64,000 nucleotides of DNA from Prorocentrum cordatum. Its lineage: Eukaryota; Sar; Dinophyceae; Prorocentrales; Prorocentraceae. Of the stretch, positions 22,086 to 32,552 are shown one piece after another; position 1 is the stretch's first letter, and the number at the start of each line of letters is the position of its first letter. The stretch spans positions 316,001 to 380,000 of the forward strand of contig CAUYUJ010002769.1 in the NCBI GenBank assembly GCA_963575745.1, written 5' to 3'. The notes beneath the pieces are model-generated. The model was not told where the DNA came from, searched no databases, and worked only from the letters and a program-made list of their open reading frames with translations. Both the position numbers and the translations under genes were made by a program.

Positions 22086-22955
22086 CAGTCCTTTTCGCTT
22101 CGGGGCAGAACAAACGCGAAATCACGTGGGTCCCCTTCGCCTGCGGCAAGCGTGAAATCACGTGGGTCCCACTCGCTTCAGGGCAGAGCAAGAGTGAACA
22201 CACGTGGGTCCCTTTCAGCTCAGGGAGGAGCAATCGTGAACACATTCCCTTACGCAAGCTCCGCTTTGAGACAAAAGGGGCCCACGCGTTTTCTCGTTTG
22301 CTGCGCTGTGGGGCGAAAGGGAGGGATCCACGTGTTTTCACGCTTGCTACGCTCTGGGATGAAAAGGGGTCCACGTCCTTTCACGCTCGTTCCGCTCTGG
22401 GGCGAAGGGGGCCCGCGTGTTCTCACGTCCGTTGCGCCCTGGAGCGAAGGGCACCCACGTGCTGTCACGCTCGTCCCGCTCCAGGGCGAGAGGCACCCGC
22501 GTGTTTCCACGCGTCCGGGCCACGCCGGGGCGGTCCTCCCATCCCAAGCGTGAGGGAGGACGCACGGGCAGAGCACGCACATTCAACGAATCTGCACTAC
22601 TGTAGATGCATCATCGCTCGGCATGCTCCGTCCTGGGGCTCTGGGGAGGCGTCCTGGGGCTTCCCAGATGGGGGCCCGCGTGTTTCTGCTCCTTGCCTCT
22701 TGGGGTGACAAGGGCCCGCGCGTGTTCGCGTTTGCTCCGCTCTGGGGCGGAATGGGGCATATGTGCTTTCACGATTGCTGCGCTCTGGGGCGAACAGCAC
22801 CCATGTGTTCTCACGCTTGTTCCGCTCTGGGGTGAAACAGGGGCCCACGCGTTTTCACGATTGTTCCGCTCTGGAGCGAAAGGAGCCCATGTGTTTTCAC
22901 AAATGCTGCACTCTGGGGCGAAAGGGGCCCATGTTGCGCCCACCCAGACCGCGAC
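22086..22955. repeat. CACGTG minisatellite with polarity switch
   Basis: Units of about 40-45 bp. From 22110 to about 22250 they read GTGAA(A/C)(T/A)CACGTGGGTCCC. From about 22285 onward the reverse complement CCCACGTGTTTTCACGCTTG with CTCTGGGGCGAAAGGGG is repeated, with gaps to 22930. The units carry the palindrome CACGTG or close variants. Confidence 0.7.
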
Positions 22956-22961
22956 CGTTGT

Positions 22962-23150
22962 GAGGATTCCGAGCCTTTGGACCTTCTCCCGCGTGTTCTT
23001 CCCTTCCCGAACGCGACAGTTGCTGGGATTCTGAGCTTCTGGACCTCCTCCCGCGTGTTGCCCCCCCCCCCCCCCCCCCCTTCCCGTCAGAACGCAACAG
23101 TTGCGAGTGTTCTGAGCTTCTGGACCTCCTCCCGCGTGTTCTACCCCTTC
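22962..23150 (+). repeat. Minisatellite, unit about 65 bp, three copies
   Basis: Units share GCGACAGTTG...GATTCTGAGC, TTCTGGACCTCCTCCCGCGT and GTTCT. The second contains a C18-20 run at 23060-23080. Confidence 0.7.
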
Positions 23151-23157
23151 CAGGTTC

Positions 23158-23390
23158 CGTGTCCAGGCCACCCAGGTGGATATCTAACATGGTGGTCCCG
23201 AGCTGGAACCACGTGCTTTTCGTGTCCAGGCCTTTTCATGGCGGTATTAGCATGGTTGCCCCGCGCTGGAACCACGTGTTTTCACGTGCCCAGGCCGCCC
23301 AGGGGGGTATCTAACATGGTTGTATCGAGCTGGAAGCACGTGTCTTCACGCGTCCAGGCTACACAGGGAGATATCCAACATGTGGTCGTC
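23158..23390 (+). repeat. Minisatellite, unit about 67 bp, four copies
   Basis: Units share CGTGTCCAGGCC.CCCAGG, GGTATCTAACATGGT and AGCTGGAACCACGTGTTTTC. The CACGTG core links it to the preceding array. Confidence 0.7.
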
Positions 23391-24151
23391 TGGCTTTGTG
23401 CCTGAGCAAATTGTGAGGGTGTCTCGAGCGAGGGCTGCCGAACTGAATCTTACCTTGAGCTTGAGCTGGTCGAGCGCCCCGTGCGTTTCGATTGTAACTA
23501 ACCCGAGCCATGCGTTCAGACAGCTCGAGCTTAAGATCCAAATCAGTTTGGTCAGGATTCTGACGCCAAGGACGGCTTGGCCCACAATGCAATAGCGTAC
23601 GGTACAGTTCAACGCGGCATGTCCCTTGGTGCGTCACCTGGCAATTCCACTGGCACGTTCCGTGGCGCGTCCCTGGCGTGTCACTATGCGGCGCGCCACG
23701 GCGCAGAGCAGCACAACACAGCCTTTGGCATAGTATCATCACCATTGACAACTTCAGCACTGCCATTGCCCATCGCCCAGTTGAGGTGCTTGGAACCATT
23801 CCCATGCCTCGCAATCATAAATCCCTTTCCGTGTCCGTGGGTCGATCATGTTGCTCCCCACTGCTCGACATCAGCCCAAGGATTGGATAATAAGGAAGAG
23901 GAGGAGCATAAGGAGAGGGGAGGGAGAAAGAGAAACAGAGGGATCAGGAGGGCTAAGTCAGGGATAGCGATGAGGAGCAAGAAGGTGAGGAAGGAAAAGC
24001 AGAAGCAGCAGCCAGAGCAGTAGCACAATAATGATGAGTACAAGGATTTGAGAAAGGATGGGGGGAAGGACGAACAGGAGAAGCAGTAGGTTGTTGAGGA
24101 GTAGGAGCCTGCGAAGTAGTAGCGGGCGCGCGTCTGCCACAGCGCATCGTC
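23391..24151. other. No gene recognised; purine-rich island
   Basis: Contains GCGTCACCTGGCAATTCCAC-type short repeats at 23630-23700 and a purine-rich island at 23890-24110. No supported gene. Confidence 0.4.
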
Positions 24152-24277
24152 GTCTGCCGCAGCGCCTCGTCCTCGTCCTCCCCGCTCTCTGACAGCGGCG
24201 GCTGCGAGCCAGCGCCGAGTTGACGCTGTGCCAGGCGCGCGCTCTGGGGCGAGAACCCAGAGAGCCGAGGTTTTGAC

Positions 24278-24633
24278 CTTTGCAACTCAGGGTCCCCGGG
24301 AAGTCCCTACCCAGTTCCCCCCAGGGCCGGACTCTAATCCCGAGATGTTTTTTTCATTGTCGCCAGACGCCGAGAACTACGAAATTCTTACGCTTTGATT
24401 TTCGCAAGACATTGGGAGTCTGGCTTCTAGGCCATAGCCGGTGCCTCCAGCTGCCGACCAGGGCAGTGCGGGCCTCCGCAGATGGCTCTCCGACCTGGCC
24501 GTTTTTGAAAGGCCCCACCCTCTCCCCTTAGTCATCTTGCCTCAAGGATCTCGACTTTCCGCAGAACGGAGGGGGGGCCCCCCTGGCCCAGGCAGACAGC
24601 TCGCACCCTTTCCGCACGCTGTCCGGCAAACTC
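24278..24633 (+). promoter_or_regulatory. Upstream region of tandem gene copy 1
   Basis: It starts TTGCAACTCAGGGTCCCCGG and holds an AT-richer patch (GATGTTTTTTTCATTGTCGC, 24341-24360; GCTTTGATTTTCGCAAGAC near 24394). The block is conserved in both copies and, in decayed form, at 29640-29980, so it is a candidate for promoter and 5' UTR. No TATA box or relic spliced leader is evident. Confidence 0.35.
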
Positions 24634-26627
24634 ATGGCGTCGTACCTCGTCATGGCGTCGCACCTCGATGCGCGGGAAGAGGAGCTCAGCAGCGGCAGTG
24701 AGTCGGCGATCGAAGTTGCGTCTGGGTGGAGCACCCGCAGGGTCCTGGGCGGTGCGGCAATGGCTTGCCTCGCCTGCGCCGGCGGCGGCTTTGCGGCCGG
24801 GCGCTTCGCCAACGCTCGCCAGCCCGAGCGGCCCGAGGTGGCCCGTGGTCTCATGCAGGTGCTGGCGAAGCCGAGGCGGGAGGACTGCGCGGCGACGACG
24901 GACGACTGCTTCGAGGCAGCCTGCTGTGACGTGGCTGGGTTCACCTGCTTCGTGACGGACACGCCAGGCAAGGCCCAGTGTCTGAAGAACTGCACCAAGA
25001 GCGACACGTATGCCTGCGCGGTGCCAGTGCCAGAGACCCGCGATCCCATGTATTTGGACGATGCCATATCGCCTGGAACTGCGATGTACTGCTTCTCCGT
25101 TTACATGGCGGACACCGGCAGTGATGGCGCCGTCGCGCGCCCCGACGAGCTGGGCTTGCTGAGGGCGTCGTACGACAGGAGCATGGGGATCTTCGCCTGC
25201 GAGAAATGGGGCATCTTCAGCGACGCGGCAGGCGACCTGAAGCCAGGCGTTCCCTTCGTGGCGGTGGACGACGTGGACGGCGACTTCCACATCCTGAAGC
25301 GCAAGGAGACGGGCACTTGGATCAACACTGGTTTGCACACCCAGGTCTGGAAGGCCATTTTGGCAGCTGAAGACTACAAGACCGCCGACTGGGTCGTGAA
25401 GGTGGACTGCGACGCGGTGTTCCTGCCCAGCCGCCTGAGACCCTTCCTCGCCTCCCAGGGGGCGCCCAACCCTCTGCGCGGCGTCCCCGGCATCTACCTC
25501 GAGAATTCTCCAGGCCTGCGCCACACCCGACGCCATCCTTGTTTTTGCTGGTGGCGATTGGCCATGTGGGGGCTTGTTGCGAGCGTGCTGGGTGCTGTGC
25601 TCGTCTAACCAGGGAATGTTTGGGCCATCCAGGGCAATCCCGATGCGCAGAACAACATTGGGAACCCGTATGCTTGGGCGGTTGGAGGTCTCCTTTGAGA
25701 CGTGCTAGGCTTGCACCATGGCCGTCGTCGTGCGTACTGGGATCGTCTGGTGGCTCTTGGAAGCGCTGCCCACTGGTGAGGGCGGCAGAGGGTGTCAGAA
25801 GGGCTCCGCTGGCTGTTTTGGAGCCAGTCATGCAGCCCTCATGGGGCCGTTCTGGGGCATTCTCGGACGACCTTCTCTGTGAATCTCGAGGGGCCCTCCA
25901 GGGGCCCTCGAGCCCTACGGGGCAGCAGTGGAAGCTTATGGCGCCATGTTGGAGCGATGTGCAGCCCAAAGCGGGACACGACACAAATATGAGAAAGCTG
26001 ATTGGATGTTGAGGATGTTGCCCGTCCTGGGGTCCGTGGGGGTCTCGTGGAATGGCTTCGAGGCTTACTGTGCCATCTTCGGAGAAGCTTTTGGCTGCAG
26101 GCGTAGGTCGTTATGGACGCCTCTGGAGCCCCAGAGAGCCTCCTTGGAGCCCCAGAACGCATTTGGAACGGATGGAGTTCGCCAGTTTGGGGGGCGGTTA
26201 ACAGGCGGGAAGACGCCACGCACGTGGGAACCCCAAGGGGTCGGCAGACTGCAAGTTCGTGAAGTGGGGCTGGTTCGGGAACCTGGAGATAATGTCCCTC
26301 ACGGCCGCCGATACCCTCTTTGCGCACATCGACTGGTGCAAGAAGACCCTGGACTGGAAAACTGGAGTGGAGGGCGGGAAGTATGGGCCGATGGGAGAGG
26401 ACCTCTTCGCACAGGTGTGCCTGGATTCCGTTGGCGTGCGCCGTGGCGGGGCGTTCGAGACCGTTCTGGACGGAGCCTGCGAGGCCGATCGTCCTGACGA
26501 CCAGAAGAAGAATAAGAAATGGCGTCCCGAGTGCACGGAGAAGAAGATGGCAGCGTACCATCCGTTGATGAAGGTGGACGACTTCGTGAAGTGCTACGAC
26601 CAGACCGTGCAGGCTTTCGGGTATTGA
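24634..26627 (+). CDS. Membrane-anchored glycosyltransferase-like protein, tandem copy 1
   Basis: Proposed exons are 24634-25513 and 26248-26627 (419 aa), with a 734-nt GC-AG intron in phase 1. The join reads GIYLENSP-D-CKFVKWGW. Residues 37-57 (VLGGAAMACLACAGGGFAAG) form one membrane segment after a short charged N-terminus, so a type II membrane protein is likely. Residues 85-120 form a Cys cluster (CAATTDDC, CC, C, C, C). The C-terminal domain has WVVKVDCDAVFLPSRLR with a DxD-type D258-C-D260, and GPMGEDLFAQVCLD in exon 2. This layout suggests a GT-A-fold glycosyltransferase acting in the secretory pathway. That is inferred from the motif, and substrate and activity are unknown. A second in-frame ATG lies at residue 7. 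The start shown is the first ATG of the open frame, and this region is identical in both copies. Confidence 0.8.
25514..26247 (+). other. Proposed GC-AG intron of tandem gene copy 1
   Basis: The donor is CTCCAG|GCCTGCGCC and the acceptor TCGGCAG|ACTGCAAG. Phase 1 is kept on both sides. Reading through would give RHTRRHPCFCWW and a stop at 25606-25608, losing the second half of the domain. An alternative donor a few bases upstream (after CTCGAGA) would give LENCK but lacks a usual dinucleotide. Confidence 0.65.
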
Positions 26628-26808
26628 GTTCCGCGGGCAGCATTTGAAAGTCAGCGTCGAAAGAGGCCACATGTAATTAACATCATCCAGAAACGCATGG
26701 GCCATCCGATGCATTTGTCAAGTGGCGCTGCAGCAATTGGCTCCCGAAGAGGACCTCTTGAGCCGAGCGTTTTGGTTTCGACTTGCCGTGGGCCAACGTC
26801 GCCGTGGT

Positions 26809-26964
26809 GAAATAATTTGGAGGACTCTGTCAATCGTCACTCCTTGCCCTTCTCATCTCCGCTCTCTGGCACTGGCGCTACGCACTACTGACATCGACCC
26901 CCGAACTACTGGCACTGGTGACTGACATGGCCCCCTGACTTTGATACCGGCGCAGCGAGCGCCG
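26809..26964. other. Spacer between duplicated genes
   Basis: 156 bp without counterpart in the repeat unit. It contains CTGGCACTGG...ACTACTGGCACTGGTGACTG short repeats and a GGCGCAGCGAGCGCC hairpin just before unit 2. Confidence 0.6.
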
Positions 26965-27446
26965 GTCTGCCGCAGCGCCTCGTCCTCGTCCTCCCCGCTC
27001 TCTGACAGCGGCGGCTGCGAGCCAGCGCCGAGTTGACGCTGTGCCAGGCGCGCGCTCTGGGGCGAGAACCCAGAGAGCCGAGGTTTTGACCTTTGCAACT
27101 CAGGGTCCCCGGGAAGTCCCTACCCAGTTCCCCCCAGGGCCGGACTCTAATCCCGAGATGTTTTTTTCATTGTCGCCAGACGCCGAGAACTACGAAATTT
27201 TTACGCTTTGATTTTCGCAAGACATTGGGAGTCTGGCTTCTAGGCTATAGCCGGTGCCTCCAGCTGCCGACCAGGGCAGTGCGGGCCTCCCCAGATGGCT
27301 TTCCGACCTGGCCGTTCTTGAAAGGCCCCACCCTCTCCCCTTAGTCATCTTGCCTCAAGGATCTCGACTTTCCGCAGAACGGCGGGTGCGCCCCCCTGGC
27401 CCAGGCAGACAGCTCGCACCCTTTCCGCACACTGTCCAGCAAACTC

Positions 27447-29440
27447 ATGGCGTCGTACCTCGTCATGGCGTCGCACCTCGATGCGCGGGAAGAGGAGCTC
27501 AGCAGCGGCAGTGAGTCGGCGATCGAAGTTGCGTCTGGGTGGAGCACCCGCAGGGTCCTGGGCGGTGCGGCAATGGCTTGCCTCGCCTGCGCCGGCGGCG
27601 GCTTTGCGGCCGGGCGCTTCGCCAACGCTCGCCAGCCCGAGCGGCCCGAGGTGGCCCGTGGTCTCATGCAGGTGCTGGCGAAGCCGAGGCGGGAGGACTG
27701 CGCGGCGACGACGGACGACTGCTTCGAGGCAGCCTGCTGTGACGTGGCTGGGTTCACCTGCTTCGTGACGGACACGCCAGGCAAGGCCCAGTGTCTGAAG
27801 AACTGCACCAAGAGCGACACGTATGCCTGCGCGGTGCCAGTGCCAGAGACCCGCGATCCCATGTATTTGGACGATGCCATTTCGCCTGGAACTGCGATGT
27901 ACTGCTTCTCCGTTTACATGGCGGACACCGGCAGTGATGGCGCCGTCGCGCGCCCCGACGAGCTGGGCTTGCTGAGGGCGTCGTACGACAGGAGCATGGG
28001 GATCTTCGCCTGCGAGAAATGGGGCATCTTCAGCGACGCGGCAGGCGACCTGAAGCCAGGCGTTCCCTTCGTGGCGGTGGACGACGTGGACGGCGACTTC
28101 CACATCCTGAAGCGCAAGGAGACGGGCACTTGGATCAACACTGGTTTGCACACCCAGGTCTGGAAGGCCATTTTGGCAGCTGAAGACTACAAGACCGCCG
28201 ACTGGGTCGTGAAGGTGGACTGCGACGCGGTGTTCCTGCCCAGCCGCCTGAGACCCTTCCTCGCCTCCCAGGGGGCGCCCAACCCTCTGCGCGGCGTCCC
28301 TGGCATCTACCTCGAGAATTCTCCAGGCCTGCGCCACACCCGACGCCATCCTTGTTTTTGCTGGTGGCGGTTGGCCATGTGGGGGCTTGTTGCGAGCGTG
28401 CTGGGTGCTGTGCTCGTCTAACCAGGGAATGTTTGGGCCATCCAGGACAATCCCGATGCGCAGAACAACATTGGGAACCCGTATGCTTGGGCGGTTGGAG
28501 GTCTCCTTTGAGACGTGCTAGGCTTGCACCATGGCCGTCGTCGTGCGTACTGGGATCGTCTGGTGGCTCTTGGAAGCGCTGCCCACTGGTGAGGGCGGCA
28601 GAGGGTGTCAGAAGGGCTCCGCTGGCTGTTCTGGGGCCAGTCATGCAGCCCTCACGGGGCCGTTCTGGGGCATTCTCGGACGACCTTCTCTGTGAATCTC
28701 GAGGGGCCCTCCAGGGGCCCTCGAGCCCTACGGGGCAGCAGTGGAAGCCCATGGCGCCATGTTGGAGCGATGTGCAGCCCAAAGCGGGACACGACACAAA
28801 TATGAGAAAGCTGATTGGATGTTGAGGATGTTGCCCGTCCTGGGGTCCGTGGGGGTCTCGTGGAATGGCTTCGAGGCTTACTGTGCCATCTTCGGAGAAG
28901 CTTTTGGCTGCAGGCGTAGGTCGTTATGGACGCCTCTGGAGCCCCAGAGAGCCTCCTTGGAGCCCCAGAACGCATTCGGAACGGATGGAGTTCGCCAGTT
29001 TGGGGGGCGGTTGACAGGCGGGAAGACGCCACGCACGTGGGAACCCCAAGGGGTCGGCAGACTGCAAGTTCGTGAAGTGGGGCTGGTTCGGGAACCTGGA
29101 GATAATGTCCCTCACGGCCGCCGATACTCTCTTTGCGCACATCGACTGGTGCAAGAAGACCCTGGACTGGAAGACTGGAGTGGAGGGCGGGAAGTATGGG
29201 CCGATGGGAGAGGACCTCTTCGCACAGGTGTGCCTGGATTCCGTTGGCGTGCGCCGTGGCGGGGCGTTCGAGACCGTTCTGGACGGAGCCTGCGAGGCCG
29301 ATCGTCCTGACGACCAGAAGAAGAATAAGAAATGGCGTCCCGAGTGCACGGAGAAGAAGATGGCAGCGTACCATCCGTTGATGAAGGTGGACGACTTCGT
29401 GAAGTGCTACGACCAGACCGTGCAGGCTTTCGGGTATTGA
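27447..29440 (+). CDS. Membrane-anchored glycosyltransferase-like protein, tandem copy 2
   Basis: Proposed exons are 27447-28326 and 29061-29440, intron 28327-29060 (GC-AG, 734 nt). The encoded 419-aa protein is identical to that of the copy at 24634. Nucleotide changes such as CCATATCGCC to CCATTTCGCC are silent, while the intron carries several changes. This indicates a recent duplication or gene conversion with selection on the protein. The features are the same: one membrane segment at residues 37-57, Cys cluster 85-120, DCD motif 258-260 and MGEDLFAQ in exon 2. Tandem near-identical copies are the usual form of expressed dinoflagellate genes, whose transcripts are trans-spliced. A joint transcript across the short intergenic region is possible but not shown. 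Confidence 0.8.
28327..29060 (+). other. Proposed GC-AG intron of tandem gene copy 2
   Basis: Same length, boundaries and phase as in copy 1, with a handful of single-base differences. Confidence 0.65.
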
Positions 29441-29639
29441 GTTCCGCGGGCAGCATTTGAAAGTCAGCATCGAAAGAGGCCACATGTAATTAACATCATC
29501 CAGAAACGCATGGGCCATCCGATGCATTTGTCAAGTGGCGCTGCAGCAATTGGCTCCCGAAGAGGACCTCTTGAGCCGAGCGTTTTGGTTTTGACTTACC
29601 GCGAGCCAACGTCGCCGTGGTTGATTGTTAGACGGATTC

Positions 29640-29980
29640 TGTCATTCGTCACTCCTCGACCTCACCATCCCCGCCCTCTGACAGTGGCGGCTGCGAACTA
29701 GTAACGAGCGCGCGTCTGGCACAGCGTCTCGTCCTCACCCCCCCCCCCGACATCAGTGCCAAGTTGACGCTTTGCCGGGCGCGCGCTCTTGGACGAGAAC
29801 CCAAAGATCTGACGCCTTGGCCTCTGCGATACAGGGTCCCCGAGAAGTCCCTTCCCATTTTCCCAGGGCCAGGTTCTCGTCCCGAGACCTTTCCTGACGG
29901 TCCCAGGTTTGCCAGCAAGGACACCCCGAACCTGACAACAACGATATTCTTCCGCACTGATTTTTGCCAAAGGGACGTCA
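29640..29980 (+). pseudogene. Decayed third copy of the tandem unit's upstream region
   Basis: Reads TCTGACAGTGGCGGCTGCGA, AGTTGACGCTTTGCCGGGCG, GAGAACCCAAAGATCTGACG, AGGGTCCCCGAGAAGTCCCT and GATTTTTGCCAAAGGGACG. These match, in order and with many substitutions, 24201-24420. Similarity stops before the coding exon, so no gene remains. Confidence 0.65.
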
Positions 29981-30540
29981 ACACGTTGGAGATTGGTCTG
30001 AAATTTGCGCTTCCAGCGGCCGATCTGGACGATTCGGGCACCCAAGAAACACTCTCGATGAAGCGCAGGTGCTAGAAAGCACCCCGAAGCGAGAAGCGCC
30101 CCAATAATCAGCGAGAGCGTGCGAAAGCCACCGAGGACCTTTGTGTGGATGTTCTGGTGGCAGTCTGCCAGGAGTGGGTGTTGCCCTGAGGCGATCCGGT
30201 CAAGACCGACTCCCGGACCCCTCCCGTGGTCCGCGTTGGCCTCCTTTCGGGGGTTCGTAGAGGGAGGGTTATCCCAGGGTGAGGCTGGGGAACGGGCCCA
30301 GCTGGATGCTCCAGTTGAACGCGTTTCCGTCGTCCAGGGTCCAGGGGCCGTTCGGAGCGACAATGCTTTCCGGCCCTACCTTTGCCCCTACCCCACCTCT
30401 GTGCCCTCCCGAAACTTCTCAAGTTGCGCCCAGCGGTGACGACGAGGGCCTCCGGGAAAGCGCCCGGCAAAATTCCGAAGACGTATCCGAGGCGGGAATG
30501 TATACATGACCACCGCCTGGAGGATCAATTTTCGGGGACC
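29981..30540. other. No gene recognised
   Basis: No domain in any frame. CGTCCAGGGTCCAGGGGCCG and other short GC-rich motifs only. Confidence 0.4.
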
Positions 30541-30544
30541 TCGG

Positions 30545-30612
30545 CAGGCGGTGGATATGGATATATTTGGGCCCCCAGGGGCAAAAATATATCCATATCT
30601 ACCGCCCGCTGG
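30545..30612. repeat. Large imperfect hairpin
   Basis: The left arm GGCGGTGGATATGGATATAT (about 30547-30566) and right arm ATATATCCATATCTACCGCC (30585-30604) pair over about 20 bp with one mismatch. The TTGGGCCCCCAGGGGCAAAA between them can itself fold. Confidence 0.7.
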
Positions 30613-30874
30613 GGCACCAGGACGTCGGTTCCCAGGCGGTGGGTATGGGTAAATCCCGGCCTCGCAACGTCGACGTCGACGTCGACGTCGGCGTTGAACA
30701 GGGCCCCCCGCCCCTCGGAGCCTGCAGCCCTCCCCGCCTCCCTCGACTCCCTCGACGGCGGGTCCTGCGTCCTTCGCCCGCAGCCTCCCTCCCACTCGCC
30801 TGGAACGCGCGGGACGCGGGAGAACTTCTGGACGGGGACGGTCGGCAGGAGCAGGGAGGAGGGGAAGAGGGGGC

Positions 30875-31060
30875 AGGGAGGAGGAGGAGGAGGAGGAGGA
30901 GGAGGAGGAGGAGGAGGAAGACGGAGGCGAAGAGGGAAGAATGAGGAAGGAGAGAGGGGGGGGAAGTAGTTAGAGAGGTGCAGGAGGAGGGGGATGGATA
31001 GGAGGAGGAGGCGGAGGAGGAGGAGGAGGACGAGGAGGAGTAGGAGGTTCAGGACAACAA
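30875..31060. repeat. (GGA)n/(GAG)n purine tract
   Basis: Interrupted purine triplet tract. Confidence 0.85.
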
Positions 31061-31364
31061 GAGATGTTAAGACTGCTCAGTCTTCGTCGCTTGCGCGCTA
31101 CTTGCTCAACAGGTGTACCCCCACTCCCTCCAGACCCGCCCTCTTTGTCTTACCTCTGGGGCGTATCTTTCGTGCCTGCAACGTGTAGTCGGCGCGGCCC
31201 CTGAACTAGGAACGGGATGGAGACAGGAAAAGGTGGAGAGCGAGGAAAGGAGGAGGAAACGAGCCGGGAGTGGGGAAAGAGGGAGATAGGAGCACTGATG
31301 CCGAACAACTCCTTAAATGAAAAGGGGGAGGAAAGAGAAACAGGAGGATTTCAGGTGGAGTTTG

Positions 31365-32000
31365 CCCTGCGGGTCGGTCGGGCGGACCTAACGGGCGAGT
31401 CGGGCGGGCGGACCTTCCTGGGCGGGTCGGGCGCGCAGAACGTCCAAGCGAGCGGGCGGGCCTCCAAGCAAGCGGACAGACAGGGCCCTAGCGGCCGGGC
31501 TGGCCGGGTGGGCGGTGTTCGGGCAGCTTGGGCGCGCCTCTCTATCGCTCGTCCTCCTCACCCCCTCTCCCCCTCCTCCTTCTCACCCTCCTCCTGCCTT
31601 TGGAAACGGTCGGCCTCCCCATTCTCCTGCCCCCTCTTCCCTCCTTCCTCCTACCCCTCCCCCCCCCCCTCTACCCCCGTCCCCTTCTCCTCCCCTCCAT
31701 TCTCCTACCCCCCCCTACCCCCCCCCCCCAGTCTCTTGCCCCCTCTCCCCCCCCCTCCCCCACCCCACCCCTCCTCCCCGGCCCCCGTCCCTCCTACCCC
31801 CACTCTTCTCTCTCCCCCCCATCTGCCTCTACCGGACCCTATTGGGCGGGTCGGGCGGGCGGACCCTAACGGGTGGACCCAGCGGACAGACCCTGACGAG
31901 CGGGTCGGACGGGATTTTTAAACGGGTGGGCAGGCTTCCAGGCAGACACCGACAGCGGGTCGGGCGGGCGGGCCCAACAGGTGAGCCGGGCGGATGGGAC
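31365..32000. repeat. GGGCGGGTCGGGC minisatellites flanking a C/T tract
   Basis: GGTCGGGCGGACC(C/T)(T/A)AACGGG-type units at 31370-31510 and again at 31845-31990. Between them, 31550-31835 is almost entirely C and T. Confidence 0.65.
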
Positions 32001-32407
32001 TTTGAAGGGGTTCGTCTTAGTGAATAATGTACAGTTAAGAGTCGACGGCTCGATTCCAGAGAATATTGTGAGGAAGTCCGGGCGAGAGCGTGATTTGTGA
32101 GTGTCGAGGGCGCGGCGCCTGAACAAATTGCCAGGAAGTGGCGCGATTACCAAATACATTATGAGGAAATATTTGGCGGGAGCCGTTGTTTCTTTAGTCC
32201 GAGGGCCAACAGTGCAGTTTCAGTAGAAAGACATTCCCTGACAAAGGAAACAAGGTTCGAGCCCCGTGTGGGGCGGGGGCATCTCAGCTAGATAAAAAAA
32301 AGCGCGCCGGACACGGGGGACAATACAGAATTATTCTCCAGAAGTGAGAAGTCAACAGCAACAACATCACAAGAAAGTGCGGAGCACCCCGCAATTGCGG
32401 ATAAGAG

Positions 32408-32552
32408 TGAGGGGGCGGGCGCGGGGTGGGTCGCGGGTGGGTCGCGGGTGGGTCGTGGGGTGGGTCGTGGGTGGGTCGCGGGTGGGTCGCGGGGTGGGTC
32501 GCGGGTGGGTCGCGGGGTGGGTCGCGGATGGGTCGCGGAGCGGGAGGGGGGG
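32408..32552. repeat. (GGGTGGGTCGC)n G-rich minisatellite
   Basis: About 12 tandem units of GGGTGGGTCGCG or GGGTGGGTCGTG. Runs of three or four G at short spacing make quadruplex formation plausible. Confidence 0.85.

Larger units (their letters stand above)
24152..26808 (+). repeat. Tandem duplication unit 1
   Basis: Begins GTCTGCCGCAGCGCCTCGTC and ends ...CGTCGCCGTGGT. It is nearly identical to 26965-29621 at a constant offset of 2813 bp with scattered single-base changes. It carries a complete gene with its upstream region and the 3' sequence to about 180 bp past the stop. A 156-bp unrelated spacer (26809-26964) separates the units. Confidence 0.95.
26965..29621 (+). repeat. Tandem duplication unit 2
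   Basis: Second copy of the 2.66-kb unit, same orientation. Differences from unit 1 are single-base changes in upstream, intron and 3' sequence and silent changes in the coding exons. Confidence 0.95.

Noticed and set aside
24532-25536. 334-codon minus-strand frame, repeated at 27345-28349
   Set aside because: It lies exactly opposite the coding exon of the duplicated gene, its composition mirrors that exon, and it has no domain. GC-rich third positions on the sense strand keep the antisense frame open.
32245-32285. tRNA T-arm-like GGTTCGAGCCCCGTG
   Set aside because: The arm does not pair (CAAGG against CCCGT) and there is no D arm upstream.
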